Shown: piece after piece, positions 54,192 to 63,179 of the stretch
How positions within the stretch are numbered: the stretch's first letter is position 1
Layout of the letters: each line of letters opens with the position of its first letter
Assembly (NCBI GenBank): GCA_910583885.1
Contig: CAJUAC010000008.1
Coordinates: 1-64,000 of the forward strand
Direction of reading: 5' to 3'
From: an uncultured Oscillospiraceae bacterium
GTDB lineage: Bacteria; Bacillota; Clostridia; Oscillospirales; Oscillospiraceae
Length of the DNA: 64,000 bases
Program-made: the position numbers and the translations under genes
Notes under the pieces: generated by a model
Seen by the model: the letters and a program-made list of their open reading frames with translations, nothing else
Told to the model about the DNA's origin: nothing
Database searches by the model: none

Positions 54192-54197
54192 ATTATA
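54192..54197 (-). promoter_or_regulatory. -10 box of the system A operon (activator-dependent?)
   Basis: A perfect TATAAT on the minus strand lies 54 bases ahead of the binding-protein start. The -35 position 17 bases upstream reads TTCCGC, which is poor. That pattern fits activation by the two-component regulator encoded upstream, which is an inference. Confidence 0.5.
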
Positions 54198-54321
54198 AAG
54201 AACCGCCGGCAAAAGCGGAACAGGACAAAACTGACATTCTTTTTTCGATTCTGTTATGAACGGATCTCTTAAGCGGCATTTCCCCCAGGCGGATCCCTTA
54301 GCAATCCTGCACACATACCTG

Positions 54322-54882
54322 TTACATCGGCTTTAGGTTTTTGTTCAGGCGGCCCACCATCCAGGCAATCCGCTTTTCCCGTCCAGCATCTGTCTTTGCG
54401 TCAAAATATGCCCGTGTATAGGTCTTCTTTACGGATAAGGGCATGGCTTGAAAATTTGCGCAGGCAGGCTCATACCCCTCCAGCAGTGCGGATATACAAG
54501 CTATCTGTTCCACCGTAACCACCATAAGGTTGGGCGCATCCCACTGGCCGTTCTTTTTCGCTTCCTCTACCTTTCTCCTGCCCCAATCGGTCATAAGCCC
54601 CCTCTCCTCCAGGCTTTGGGCCAACGCCTTATTCTTCTCAGACCACTTGCTCTTCTCCCTGCGCATAGAAAAATATTTCTTATAGGTTTTCCCATCAATG
54701 CTCTGCATCTGGCCGTCAATCCATCCAAAGCAGAGCGCTTCTTCTAGGGCTTCCCCTGCTTTTATTGTTTTCGGGCCACCAGCCTTGCCAAATAGAAGCC
54801 ACACGCCAGCATGTGACAGGCAGTGCTCAGAAAGCCATCTCCGGAATTCTTCCCGGTTGGAAAATTCCAGGACATCGCTCAT
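54322..54882 (-). CDS. YdeI/OmdA-like protein (DUF1905-associated family)
   Basis: This 186-residue soluble protein matches the YdeI/OmpD-associated family: EFSNREEFRRWLSEH at the N-terminus, the family block LCFGWIDGQMQSIDGKTYKKYFSMRREKSKWSEKN near residues 50-85, and a C-terminal IAWMVGRLNKN. Its biochemical role is unknown; B. subtilis YdeI has been tied to peptide resistance. The ATG at 54882 follows GGAAAGGAGGGG. It sits 43 bases after the response regulator gene, between the sensor and transporter operons, and its codon use is less GC-rich than that of its neighbours, so it may be a later insertion. Confidence 0.8.
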   Translation of the reverse strand: MSDVLEFSNREEFRRWLSEHCLSHAGVWLLFGKAGGPKTIKAGEALEEALCFGWIDGQMQSIDGKTYKKYFSMRREKSKWSEKNKALAQSLEERGLMTDWGRRKVEEAKKNGQWDAPNLMVVTVEQIACISALLEGYEPACANFQAMPLSVKKTYTRAYFDAKTDAGREKRIAWMVGRLNKNLKPM

Positions 54883-54925
54883 GGTAGGCCCCTCCTTTCC
54901 TCCATCCAATCACGCAAGGCAACCG

Positions 54926-55672
54926 CTACCGGCACCGGTCCTGGTACTCCGAGGGGGACATCCCCACCTGCTTCTTGAAGGTGCTGCCAAAATAGGCCAC
55001 ATCCCGATAGCCCACCTGCTCCGCCACCTCATAGACCTTGCAGCGGCAGTCCTGTAAGAGCTTCATCGCCATATGGACCCGGTACTGGGTCAGGTAGCTG
55101 ATAATGGTATAGCTGGTCTCCTTTTTGAACACATGGCTCAGATGCCCTTCGCTGACCCCCAGGTGCTGAGCAATGGTAGTGATAGAGATGTCCTGGTCGC
55201 TGTAGTGCTCTGCAATATACCCCAGGGCCTGAAGCACGTATTTGCTCTTATCCCCCTTCACCAGGGGCAGGGCGTCCTGGGGGGTGAGGGCGGTGAGCTC
55301 CTGCTCCTTTCGGCGGACCTTGTCGATGGCGCTGACCAGCTCCTGATCCCGGAAGGGCTTGAGCAGATAGTCGTCCGCACCGAATTGCAGGGCGCTGCGG
55401 GCATAGGTGAAATCACTGTGGGCCGTGAGGACAATCACGTGGGCCCGGCAGCCCATCTCCCGCAGCCGGTTCATCATCTCAATGCCGTCCATCCGCGGCA
55501 TCCGTACATCGGTGATGATGAGGCTGGGGCTGTATCGCTCTACGGCAGCAATCCCCTCCTCGCCGTTGGCGGCCTCACCCACTACCACACAGCCCATAGC
55601 CGCCCAGTCCATGCCCAGGACGATCCCCCGGCGGACCACCGCCTCGTCGTCAACAATCAGAACCTTCAGCAT
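54926..55672 (-). CDS. YesN-type response regulator with AraC DNA-binding domain
   Basis: This 248-residue regulator has a receiver domain (acidic DD at residues 8-9, phospho-acceptor Asp55 in LIITDVRMPRMDG, lysine in LLKPF near 105). The AraC-type double helix-turn-helix follows (ISITTIAQHLGVSEGHLSHVFKK and VYEVAEQVGYRDVAYFGSTFKKQVGMSPSEY, residues ~165-245). The ATG at 55672 follows GAGGAGGAGGG and lies inside the end of the kinase gene (23-base overlap). It most probably activates one or both downstream importer operons. Confidence 0.92.
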   Translation of the reverse strand: MLKVLIVDDEAVVRRGIVLGMDWAAMGCVVVGEAANGEEGIAAVERYSPSLIITDVRMPRMDGIEMMNRLREMGCRAHVIVLTAHSDFTYARSALQFGADDYLLKPFRDQELVSAIDKVRRKEQELTALTPQDALPLVKGDKSKYVLQALGYIAEHYSDQDISITTIAQHLGVSEGHLSHVFKKETSYTIISYLTQYRVHMAMKLLQDCRCKVYEVAEQVGYRDVAYFGSTFKKQVGMSPSEYQDRCR

Positions 55673-57353
55673 TGCCCTCCTCCTCTCTTCGCAGGGGCAG
55701 GCGCAGCCACACGAGGCTGCCCTCCCCCGGGGATGACCGGGCAAAGACGCCATACCCCTGCCCAAAGTATATCCGGATAATACTATTCGTATTGAATAGC
55801 CCTAAATGTCCATCTTGTATCCGTTTTTCCTCGCTATTGAGCTGGGCCAGGACCTCCGCCGGGATGCCGCAGCCATTGTCGGACACATACAGCAGCAGGT
55901 CGCCGCCCTCCTCCCCGGCCTGGAGCTTGATATAGCCATCATCCCGGTCTGCCACGCCGTGGATAATGGCGTTCTCCACCAGGGGCTGGAGGGCCAGCTT
56001 GGGCACCAGGCAGCTCTGGAACCGCTCAGCAACATCAATTTCAAAGGCGAAGCGGTCCTCAAACCGGATGAGCTGGATGTTGACATAGCGGTCGATGAGC
56101 TCCAGCTCCCGCTCCAGCGTCACCATCTCGTCCCCAGAAATACTGGCCCGGAGGATCGTAGCCAGATCCGTGGCCAGTGCGGCTACCTGGGGGGCCCGGT
56201 GGGCCACCCCCAGCCACTTCATCGCATCCAGGGTGTTGTACAGGAAGTGGGGGTTCAGCTGGGCCTGGAGCATCCGCAGGCGCACATTGTTCAGCTCCCG
56301 TTCCCGCTGGACAGAGCGCTCCAGGTTCAGCCGGTACTCCTCCGCCATCCGGTTGAAGCGGCTGGACAGGCGGCCCAGCTCATCGTCCCGCTCCGTCTCC
56401 AGGCGGACATCCAACCGGCCCCGCTCCACTGCCCCCATGGCCTCGTCCAGCTGGTGGACCGGCCGGGAGAGGTAGCGGCTGAGGATCCAGGCGCACCACA
56501 TGCACAGCAGCAGGCACAGCGCCCCCGCCAGCGCCCCTACCAGGTAGAAGGAGCGCAGCACCAAGGAAGTGAAGGGCTTGGGCTGCTGGAGCACCAGGGA
56601 GAACCCGGTCCCCGCGTGGGCTGCTGCGAAAAAGCGGTACTCCCCCGACCAGCCAGCCAATCCCTCCCCTGCCAACAGCTGGCGGCGCAGGCTCTCCACC
56701 GTGGGCTGGGCCTGGGAGGGCTGGGAGCCATAGACTGTACGCCAGCTCCCATCCAGCAAAATGACCTCACAGGACGCACCATACAGCCCGCTGAACAGCC
56801 GGTCGAAGCCACTCTGGCTGACGGTAACGGCTACATAGCCCAGCACTGCGCCCTCCCGGCTGCGCACTGCCTGGGCGCAGGCCAGCCCATCCCCGTTGGC
56901 CCGGAGGGCCATGCCCTCCTCCTCCCGGGCTGCGTACAGGATGCCCCAGCCTGTGTCTACCGCCTCCTCAGGCAGGATCCTGCTTGTCGTGTAGCAGGGC
57001 TGGCCTGCGCTGTCGTAGACCTCCAATTGGGCGTACTCCCGCAGGGGCCCGGCAGCCTGGAACAGCGCCTGGTAGAGGGTGCGGGAGTCGCTGCCGCCCC
57101 GCCGCAGGGCGCTGCGCACCACAGTACTGCTGCACAGCTCCCCAACAGCACGCTCACAGCGGCCTTGCAGCTCCGACAGGGCCCCCTCCAGGGCCGCCAG
57201 CTGCTCCACCGCCTCTGCTGCCAGGCTCCCCTCGCTGCGCACCATCTGAAAGCGCAGCATCAACACCCCGCACACCAGTAACGGCACAAAGGCGGCCAGC
57301 AGCATCATGACAAAAATCCGGTTCCGGAAGGATCTCCGCACCCACGTCCTCAT
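55650..57353 (-). CDS. YesM/HptS-type sensor histidine kinase
   Basis: This 567-residue membrane kinase has helices at residues ~15-35 and ~285-310 with an extracellular sensor domain between them. A HAMP domain follows (PVHQLDEAMGAVERGRLDVRL and DELGRLSSRFN). The phospho-acceptor region is AQLNPHFLYNTLDAMKWL near residue 370, and the ATPase has N-box PLVENAIIHG and G-box SDNGCGIP. This is the LytS/YesM class in which the extracellular part may contact a solute-binding protein. The start overlaps the sensor lipoprotein gene by four bases, tying the two proteins together. Confidence 0.92.
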   Translation of the reverse strand: MRTWVRRSFRNRIFVMMLLAAFVPLLVCGVLMLRFQMVRSEGSLAAEAVEQLAALEGALSELQGRCERAVGELCSSTVVRSALRRGGSDSRTLYQALFQAAGPLREYAQLEVYDSAGQPCYTTSRILPEEAVDTGWGILYAAREEEGMALRANGDGLACAQAVRSREGAVLGYVAVTVSQSGFDRLFSGLYGASCEVILLDGSWRTVYGSQPSQAQPTVESLRRQLLAGEGLAGWSGEYRFFAAAHAGTGFSLVLQQPKPFTSLVLRSFYLVGALAGALCLLLCMWCAWILSRYLSRPVHQLDEAMGAVERGRLDVRLETERDDELGRLSSRFNRMAEEYRLNLERSVQRERELNNVRLRMLQAQLNPHFLYNTLDAMKWLGVAHRAPQVAALATDLATILRASISGDEMVTLERELELIDRYVNIQLIRFEDRFAFEIDVAERFQSCLVPKLALQPLVENAIIHGVADRDDGYIKLQAGEEGGDLLLYVSDNGCGIPAEVLAQLNSEEKRIQDGHLGLFNTNSIIRIYFGQGYGVFARSSPGEGSLVWLRLPLRREEEGNAEGSDC

Positions 57354-58357
57354 GCCTCCGCCTCCTCCGTCAAATGCCGCCACAGGGCCATTACATCCTC
57401 CCGCAGGGCACTGGCCTGCGGGATATCATAAGGGAAGCGGAGGAATCCGCTTCCCTCCGGCACGGCCAGATCCTCCCGCACAGAGCGGCGGGCCAGCTCG
57501 CTGACCAGCCGCCGCTGCACGTCCACCCCTAAAGCAAAATCGATGAACCGCCGGGCATTCTCCTCGTGGGCACATCCGGCCACCACAGCCAAGCCATCCG
57601 GCGGCGCGCAGGTGCCCTCGCTGGGGTAGACCATGGCGATATCGCTGCCGGACTGGATGCCCCGGAGGGCTGTCTCCTCCAGGGTCACGCCAATATAGCA
57701 GCTGCCGTCCGCCACTGCCTGGACCACTGCGCCGGAGCCCTCCAGCACCCGCCCATCAAGGTTATGGACAAACGCCGCCAAGGTGTCCTCCCACTTGCCG
57801 GGCATGACCTGGAGCAGCGCCGCCAGGGCGGTGTAGCTGGAGCCGGAGACCTCGGGGCTGGCAAAGGCGATCTGCCCCCGCCAGGCCGGGGAGACCAGGC
57901 TGGCCCAGCCGTCGGGAGGATTGACCCGCACCAGCTTGGGGTTGTAGATGAGCACCACCGGCAGGGAGGAAAAGGGCGTCCATGTGCCGTCCCCGCACCG
58001 GAAGGGCTCCGCCACCTCCGCCGCCAGAGGGCTCACATAGGGTGCGAACAGTGCCCGGCAGGCCTCCAAGCTCTCCACGCCGCCGCCAAAGAACAGGTCG
58101 CAGGGCGTGTCCGCCCCCTCTTCCGCAATACGCTCCAGCAGCTCCCCAGTGCCGCCGGCCTCCACCTGGATCCAAATGCCGGTGCGCGCCTCGAACTCCT
58201 GGATGATGGGGCGGTAGATCTCCTCCTTGTGGGAGGTGTAAATCACCAGGCGGTCCGCTTCCGCTGGGGCAAAGGCAGATACATCCTGCCCCTTCTGCTG
58301 GCCACAGCCTGAAAGCAGCACCAGCACCGCCAGGATAGCGGTAACTATACCCTTCAT
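57350..58357 (-). CDS. Solute-binding sensor lipoprotein (HptA-like) of the two-component system
   Basis: This 335-residue protein has a lipoprotein signal (lipobox LLSGC near residue 18) and an FbpA/AfuA-like fold. Blocks are LVIYTSHKEEIYRPIIQEFEARTGIW near 37-62, DLFFGGGVESLEACR near 87-100, WTPFSSLPVVLIYNPK near 125 and the anion-site stretch VYPSEGTCAPPDGLAVV near 243. It is co-transcribed with the kinase (ATGA overlap) rather than with a permease, as HptA is with HptS/HptR in Staphylococcus. I infer that it presents the ligand to the kinase. It is distinct from both transport SBPs. Confidence 0.88.
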   Translation of the reverse strand: MKGIVTAILAVLVLLSGCGQQKGQDVSAFAPAEADRLVIYTSHKEEIYRPIIQEFEARTGIWIQVEAGGTGELLERIAEEGADTPCDLFFGGGVESLEACRALFAPYVSPLAAEVAEPFRCGDGTWTPFSSLPVVLIYNPKLVRVNPPDGWASLVSPAWRGQIAFASPEVSGSSYTALAALLQVMPGKWEDTLAAFVHNLDGRVLEGSGAVVQAVADGSCYIGVTLEETALRGIQSGSDIAMVYPSEGTCAPPDGLAVVAGCAHEENARRFIDFALGVDVQRRLVSELARRSVREDLAVPEGSGFLRFPYDIPQASALREDVMALWRHLTEEAEA

Positions 58358-58459
58358 CCATTTTCCCCTTTCCCGTTTTCTGTCATTTTACCATATCCAG
58401 GCGGCAGGTTGCAAGTACCGGCGTGCGGCTGGAATTCCGGGAGTGTCCAAAATATAGAT

Positions 58460-58737
58460 TTATTAATGGGTGGGGTATGTGCCGCAGGCCCTTTGTGCGC
58501 TCCCCGATCTTTTTTAGCATCCTCTGTACCGCCCTGGGTGCCATGGGGCCATAGGGAGTCCTGGAGATAGTGAGCAGCGTATTTCCACCCTTGCGCCGGG
58601 CCAGATACTCCCGGAGCATCAGGCGGCAGCCCGTGGAGACCAGGAATCCACGATGGCCTTCTCCTTATAGGTCTGGCAGCCGTCCCGCAGCTGCTCATCA
58701 GTCAGGGGACGCCGGGTCGCTTTATCTCTCCTTTGGT
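58460..58737 (-). pseudogene. Degraded tyrosine recombinase fragment
   Basis: On the minus strand, 58737 to about 58656 encodes DKATRRPLTDEQLRDGCQTYKEKAIVD. After a one-base deletion near 58648 the next frame continues FLVSTGCRL, then MLREYLARRKGGNTLLTISRTP, YGPMAPRAVQRMLKKIGERTK, and stops resembling an integrase near 58470. The first parts match the catalytic Arg region (STGCR) of XerC/D-like recombinases and the last the segment before the HxxR motif. About 60 residues between GCRL and MLREYL are missing, as is the C-terminus with the catalytic Tyr. It is clearly non-functional. The flanking 58738-58952 holds nothing else that I recognise. Confidence 0.72.
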
Positions 58738-58952
58738 TGTGGATTCCTTACGTGATAGAACGCCGTTTTGCCGGGGTTAGGTATAAATCCCTGTCCCCGG
58801 CAAAAGTGCGCCCGCAAAGACGCATAGAGCAAGTCTCTTTCCCTCAAAAGTAGTAAATTCAACTTGAAATCCTGCTTGTATGCCCGTAAATCAAGTTTTT
58901 TTCGAGATAATCAACCATTTTCATATACAATGTGTTGTGTAGACCGTGCCAG

Positions 58953-59618
58953 TCAGCCTGCCTGTTCCAATATGCCGTCTGTCATCCGGCAGACTACGTC
59001 TGATGCCTCCGCAATAGCAGGATCGTGGGTGACGATGATAACACAGTACCTCTCCTTGTGGGCCAGGTAGGTGAGCAATTCCACTACGTTCCGGCTGTTC
59101 TCCCCGTCCAGATTGCCCGTGGGTTCATCTGCCAGCAACACGCCAGCTCCGGTGGCCAAGGAGCGGGCGATGGCCACCCGTTGCTACTCGCCGCCGGAGA
59201 GATTGGCGGGGAAACGCCGGAACTTCTCCTCGCCGATCCCCACGCTCTCCAGGAGCTCTTTGGCCCGCTCTTGAGCGGCTTTCGTGGTACTGCCATTCAA
59301 TTTCATAGGGTAGCATACGTTCTCCATAACAGTCAGGAGCGGAAAGAGCTGGAATGCCTGGAAAATAACCGACACATTCTCCCTGCGGTAGGCGTCCAGA
59401 TCCATGTTGGCCAAATCCGAACCATTGAGCAGGACTTTCCCGCTCTCCGGCCGGTCCAGGCCAGCCATGATGGACAGCAGGGTTGTTTTGCCGCTGCCAG
59501 AAGGCCCCACTGCAGCAGAGACTGTCCCAGCCCGGAAATCACAATTGACGCCGTTTAAGGCAAGTTTAGGAGCGTTTTTGTAGCGGTAGTTTACATTCTC
59601 AATTTTTAATTCACTCAT
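58953..59618 (-). pseudogene. ABC transporter ATPase interrupted by one amber codon
   Basis: From the ATG at 59618 (AGGAG upstream) the frame encodes a LolD/MacB-like ATPase with Walker A GPSGSGKTTLLS near residue 40 and FQAFQLFPLL near 88. At the signature motif LSGGE a TAG (59184-59186) replaces the expected Gln codon CAG. The same frame then continues QRVAIARS, Walker B VLLADEPTGNLD and ends normally at residue 221. A single C-to-T change explains the stop. Without the Walker B half the product cannot work. The gene pairs with the FtsX permease upstream, which is also broken. Confidence 0.88.
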
Positions 59619-59629
59619 ACCCCATTCTC

Positions 59630-62600
59630 CTATTCTTTCACTTGCAGCAATTCCAGAGGGTTCCTGCTTGTTACAACCATTGAACTCACCCCTGCGCTGA
59701 CAACTGTTGCCAGCAGGTACAGTAACGCGCACACCACGCTGGTCCAGGCAAGGCTTGCCAGCAGCCCCGGCCCTATACTGCCCATGCAGGTAAAAACCCC
59801 CATCAGCCCTAGCAGCAGGCCCGCTAGACTGGTGAGCACATTTTGCAGGGCGAGCATAGCGGCGCTGCGGCGTTTGGTAGTTCCCAGTATACGCATAATC
59901 GCTGCTTCCTTAGATGAGGTCATGACAAATAGTGCCGCAATCCCCGCCGCCGTCAACAAAGAAAGTATGAAAACTATTGGATATAGCAATTTCATGAGTA
60001 TGATACTATCCTCTAGCGGCTCCACTGCCAGACGCAACTCTTCGTCCCACAGAAGTGCCCGCAGGGCCATCCTGTTTTTTGTGCCATCAATAATGCTGTT
60101 CAATGCAGTGCGAAACTGGTCGATCTCCCGATTCCTAGCAGAATCCAAAGATAACTGAGCTTGCGCATAGAGCATTCTTCCCCCGGCCATCACCTCTACA
60201 GCCGAATTAGGCATTAGAAGAGGGGTTCCCAATTCAGAGTCTTCCACTATTCCACTATAGAATCCAGCTACCAAGCATAAGCAGAAACCGTTACAAGAGA
60301 TTCCAATGGTATCCCCCAGCTTCAAGCCGTAGTCTTTGTATAAATACTGCGGAAGGACAACAGGAAACAAAGATATATCCTCTTCCGCTCCAGACTTCCA
60401 GTCACGGCCAAAGAGGCTCTCATCCCAGCCATCAAGGTATGTAATGGAAATATCGCTGCCGCTTTTCTCTTTATACACTACCAAATTATTAAAAGAGCGA
60501 ATTGCTGTACGGGTTAAGCCTTCGCCATTAAAGGACACACCTTGACCAGGCCTCCATTCTCCCTCATAAGGAATGACAGTGGCAGAATTCCCTCCCACAA
60601 GATAAGCATCTGCAATAAAACCGGTATCCCGTAAAGCATCTATTATCGCAATATTGATGTAACCATCGCCCTGTACTGAGCTCCGCGGGATATTCGTCTG
60701 TGTTCCATCCTGCACGATATCTAAGTTGACTGTTGTGGTGTCATACAGGCGGTTCACTTGTTTCCCGCTGTCAGCGATAGACAGTTGAATCACTGCCAAC
60801 CCCACTGTAAATGCAGTCGCCAGCAGAATCGATAATATAGATTTCATATTAGCCCTAGTAATATGTTGCCAGATAAACTGGAGTATATGAGCTGTTCCTG
60901 TGGATTTTACAGGTGCCGGGATCTCCTTTACATGAAATCGGATTGGCGCCGCAGGTATTGGCTGCCCGATCTCGTTGGCGGCAAGTTGCTTTGAAGTGGT
61001 TTTCGTAACTTTGGCCGTTTTTTCGCTGTTTGGCCTTGGACAAGAAGCATCACCGGCTTTTGCGCTAACTGAAATACACTCCCCGCTACTAGCAACCCCA
61101 GCAGCACAAAAACAACACCACATAGGAGTATCAGCCAGTACTGCGGCAGGACCGCATACTCTTTCCCCCCAAATTCTGCCAAAGAGCGCAAGGTTTCCCC
61201 TGCATTTTTTAATGTGTACCTCCATCCCAGCGTACCACCGAATAAAATCCCCAGCATACCATTTAACAGCAACGGTAGAGATGCTTCCCAGACACATTTT
61301 CGCACAGGTACGCCTAACGCCCTGGCAATCGCAATGTCCCGGTACCGCATACGGCAGTAGACAAATGTAATGAGAGATAGCGTCACCAGCAAGAGTACGG
61401 AAAATGAAATTACATTGAACAAAGCAGACTGCCGCATAGGCGTTGTTGCTGCCTGAAAATTTGCCCATCCACTTTCAATCATGACGGGTTGCACTCCATA
61501 TGACGCCAGTGTATTGGTTGCTTCGACCACAAACTGTGCTTCTATGGCAGGGCTGATTAACTCAAAATGAATATCCTCTGCTCCCGGCCTGAGGCCATAA
61601 CAAAAGGTGTCGGGGCGGGCAGAGGAAGGAATAAAGATGCATCGTCCTATGTATGCCTGGGTAGCATTGTATATTCCTACAATTTCATATTTTTCTGATT
61701 CGCTCACTGCGATGCTGTCCAGTCTGGTTAGATCTTCTCCCATGAACAAGAAACCATATGGATATACCAAATCACGCAGCGTCAGCGATAACGTATCACC
61801 TACAGACAGACCTCGTTTCAGTGCCAGCTGCTCATGGATTGCGCAGACCCGGCGGCCCGTATCGTTGTCCTGACTATCCGGCCAACGGCCATCCACCAGA
61901 TAGGGAGCCCAGTTGTTTTTCATAACGGTTGCCAGAGCACTCACATCATCAGACGATATCGGATTCACTGCATGTTGGTTATCATCGAACAAACGGATCT
62001 GCTTAGCTACATCTGTTAAATGCGGATCAGAAACATCCAGATTTCGGTCTTCTTCTATTTGTAAATACCACGGATCACTGTCCGAAAGTTTTTTAAAAAC
62101 GAAGACCCCTCCATCAGAAGAGCTTCTCAGGTGACTTTGAGTATTGTAGCAGGCGTATTCTCCTCGTACCAAATAACGTTGCCCAACCTTCATTTCTTCT
62201 GAAATGCCGGTCATATCTATATAAGAAATCCCCAACAATTTTTGCTCACTTGCGTTCACCAGGGAGACCTTGTCCCCAACTTGGATCGCCTCTGGATAGC
62301 CTGCAAGAACCTCATCGACTGTAAAATAGAATCTATATGTAGGCTTCCGCCCACCATTTCCGTCTGGTATGGAACTCGCATGTACTTGTGTTAAAATTCC
62401 ACAAAAGAACACATCTTCTCGGAGATACCTGCCGGCATCTATTTCTTCAGCATCTGCATTATAAAACTCCTGCATGATACCGGAGCCAAAGCAAGCTTGG
62501 TCTGCCATTTTGACATAAGGACTTTCCGTAAGGTATTTGATAATGGAATCATTTTGTACTGCACCTCCTGATGGTTGTACTGTCCCAATAGAACGATAAA

Positions 62601-62748
62601 AGCTACCTAGCCGCTCTATTTCCTGTCGGATAAACAAATACTCCATTACCCGAGAGATAAAGACAAAAGTAATGAGTCCTATAAGGATTACTAGCAACGC
62701 AGTTTTCACTGGTTGGCGCAGAGTAGATCTTCCAAAAATGTTTTTCAT
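59630..62748 (-). pseudogene. Dual-FtsX ABC permease with a frameshift
   Basis: The first frame runs from the ATG at 62748 (AAGGGAGC upstream) for about 575 residues. It has an N-terminal helix, a large extracellular domain and an FtsX block with three helices (SVLLLVTLSLITFVYCRMRYRDIAIARALG near 460), and it ends after VMLLVQGQTAKK. At a run of six A (61018-61023) the coding frame shifts by -1. The second frame continues SEKTAKVTKTTSK, a second N-terminal helix (KSILSILLATAFTVGLAVI) and a second FtsX block to RNPLELLQVKE. Together they would form one ~1040-residue two-unit permease, a common arrangement in Firmicute peptide-export systems. I call it a frameshifted pseudogene; programmed slippage or two separate polypeptides are less likely. 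Confidence 0.8.
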
Positions 62749-62823
62749 GATGTTAGCTCCCTTACATTTCTTAAATAGATCAGATTTTAAAGAGAATTGA
62801 TATAACCAGAAAATGCAAAACCA

Positions 62824-62853
62824 CCCAAAGTGTCCCGCAAAGGACACTTTGGG
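62824..62853 (-). terminator. Attenuator-like hairpin between the Cys-rich peptide gene and the permease
   Basis: A perfect 12-bp stem (62824-62835 with 62842-62853) with a 6-base loop is followed on the minus strand by TGGTTTTGCATTTT, moderately T-rich. It lies 70 bases after the peptide stop and 75 before the permease start, where RiPP operons often carry a leaky terminator that favours the precursor. Confidence 0.65.
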
Positions 62854-62923
62854 TATCATATACACTTACTCCACAACCTTCCAGGTCTTGATAAAATATT
62901 TTTATAGCTAATGAGAATTTTGA

Positions 62924-63143
62924 TTAAGCTATGATACTCTCACTTAGTGCCCACTGGTTAAAAGAGGTGGATGCAGAGGCGTACTGACTACCCGACGCCT
63001 TATTTGTCGGGTTACTACTCCATGTACAAGCTGAGCTGCACATGCAGATATATGGGCTACAGTCACACCGATCAACATCCGTTACATACGCCTGAATAGA
63101 ATCTCCCTGTCGAGTATCATATTTCCGTCGAATCCTAACTCAT
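62924..63143 (-). pseudogene. Cys-rich RiPP/bacteriocin-like precursor peptide, frameshifted after codon 2
   Basis: The minus strand from 63136 to 62924 encodes a 70-residue peptide. It has a basic, polar N-terminal part (RIRRKYDTRQGDSIQAYVTD), a core with five cysteines (RCDCSPYICMCSSACTW) and a Ser/Asn/Ala-rich tail. No start codon is in that frame. An ATG at 63143 with AGGCGGGGG upstream gives Met-Ser, and one extra base (63137) then puts it out of frame. Removing that base yields a 72-residue peptide. The SIQAY followed by Cys-x-Cys recalls Clostridial Cys-rich bacteriocin precursors of the CLI_3235 type, but that is recollection of a pattern, not a match. It lies directly upstream of an ABC exporter, between a promoter and an attenuator hairpin. 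Confidence 0.55.
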
Positions 63144-63179
63144 AGACCCCCGCCTTTTATACCACTTTAAAAATCGGCT

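Noticed and set aside
58354..58698. 114-codon minus-strand frame overlapping the integrase relic
   Set aside because: It reads the relic in the wrong frame and has no protein similarity; the integrase motifs lie in the other frames.
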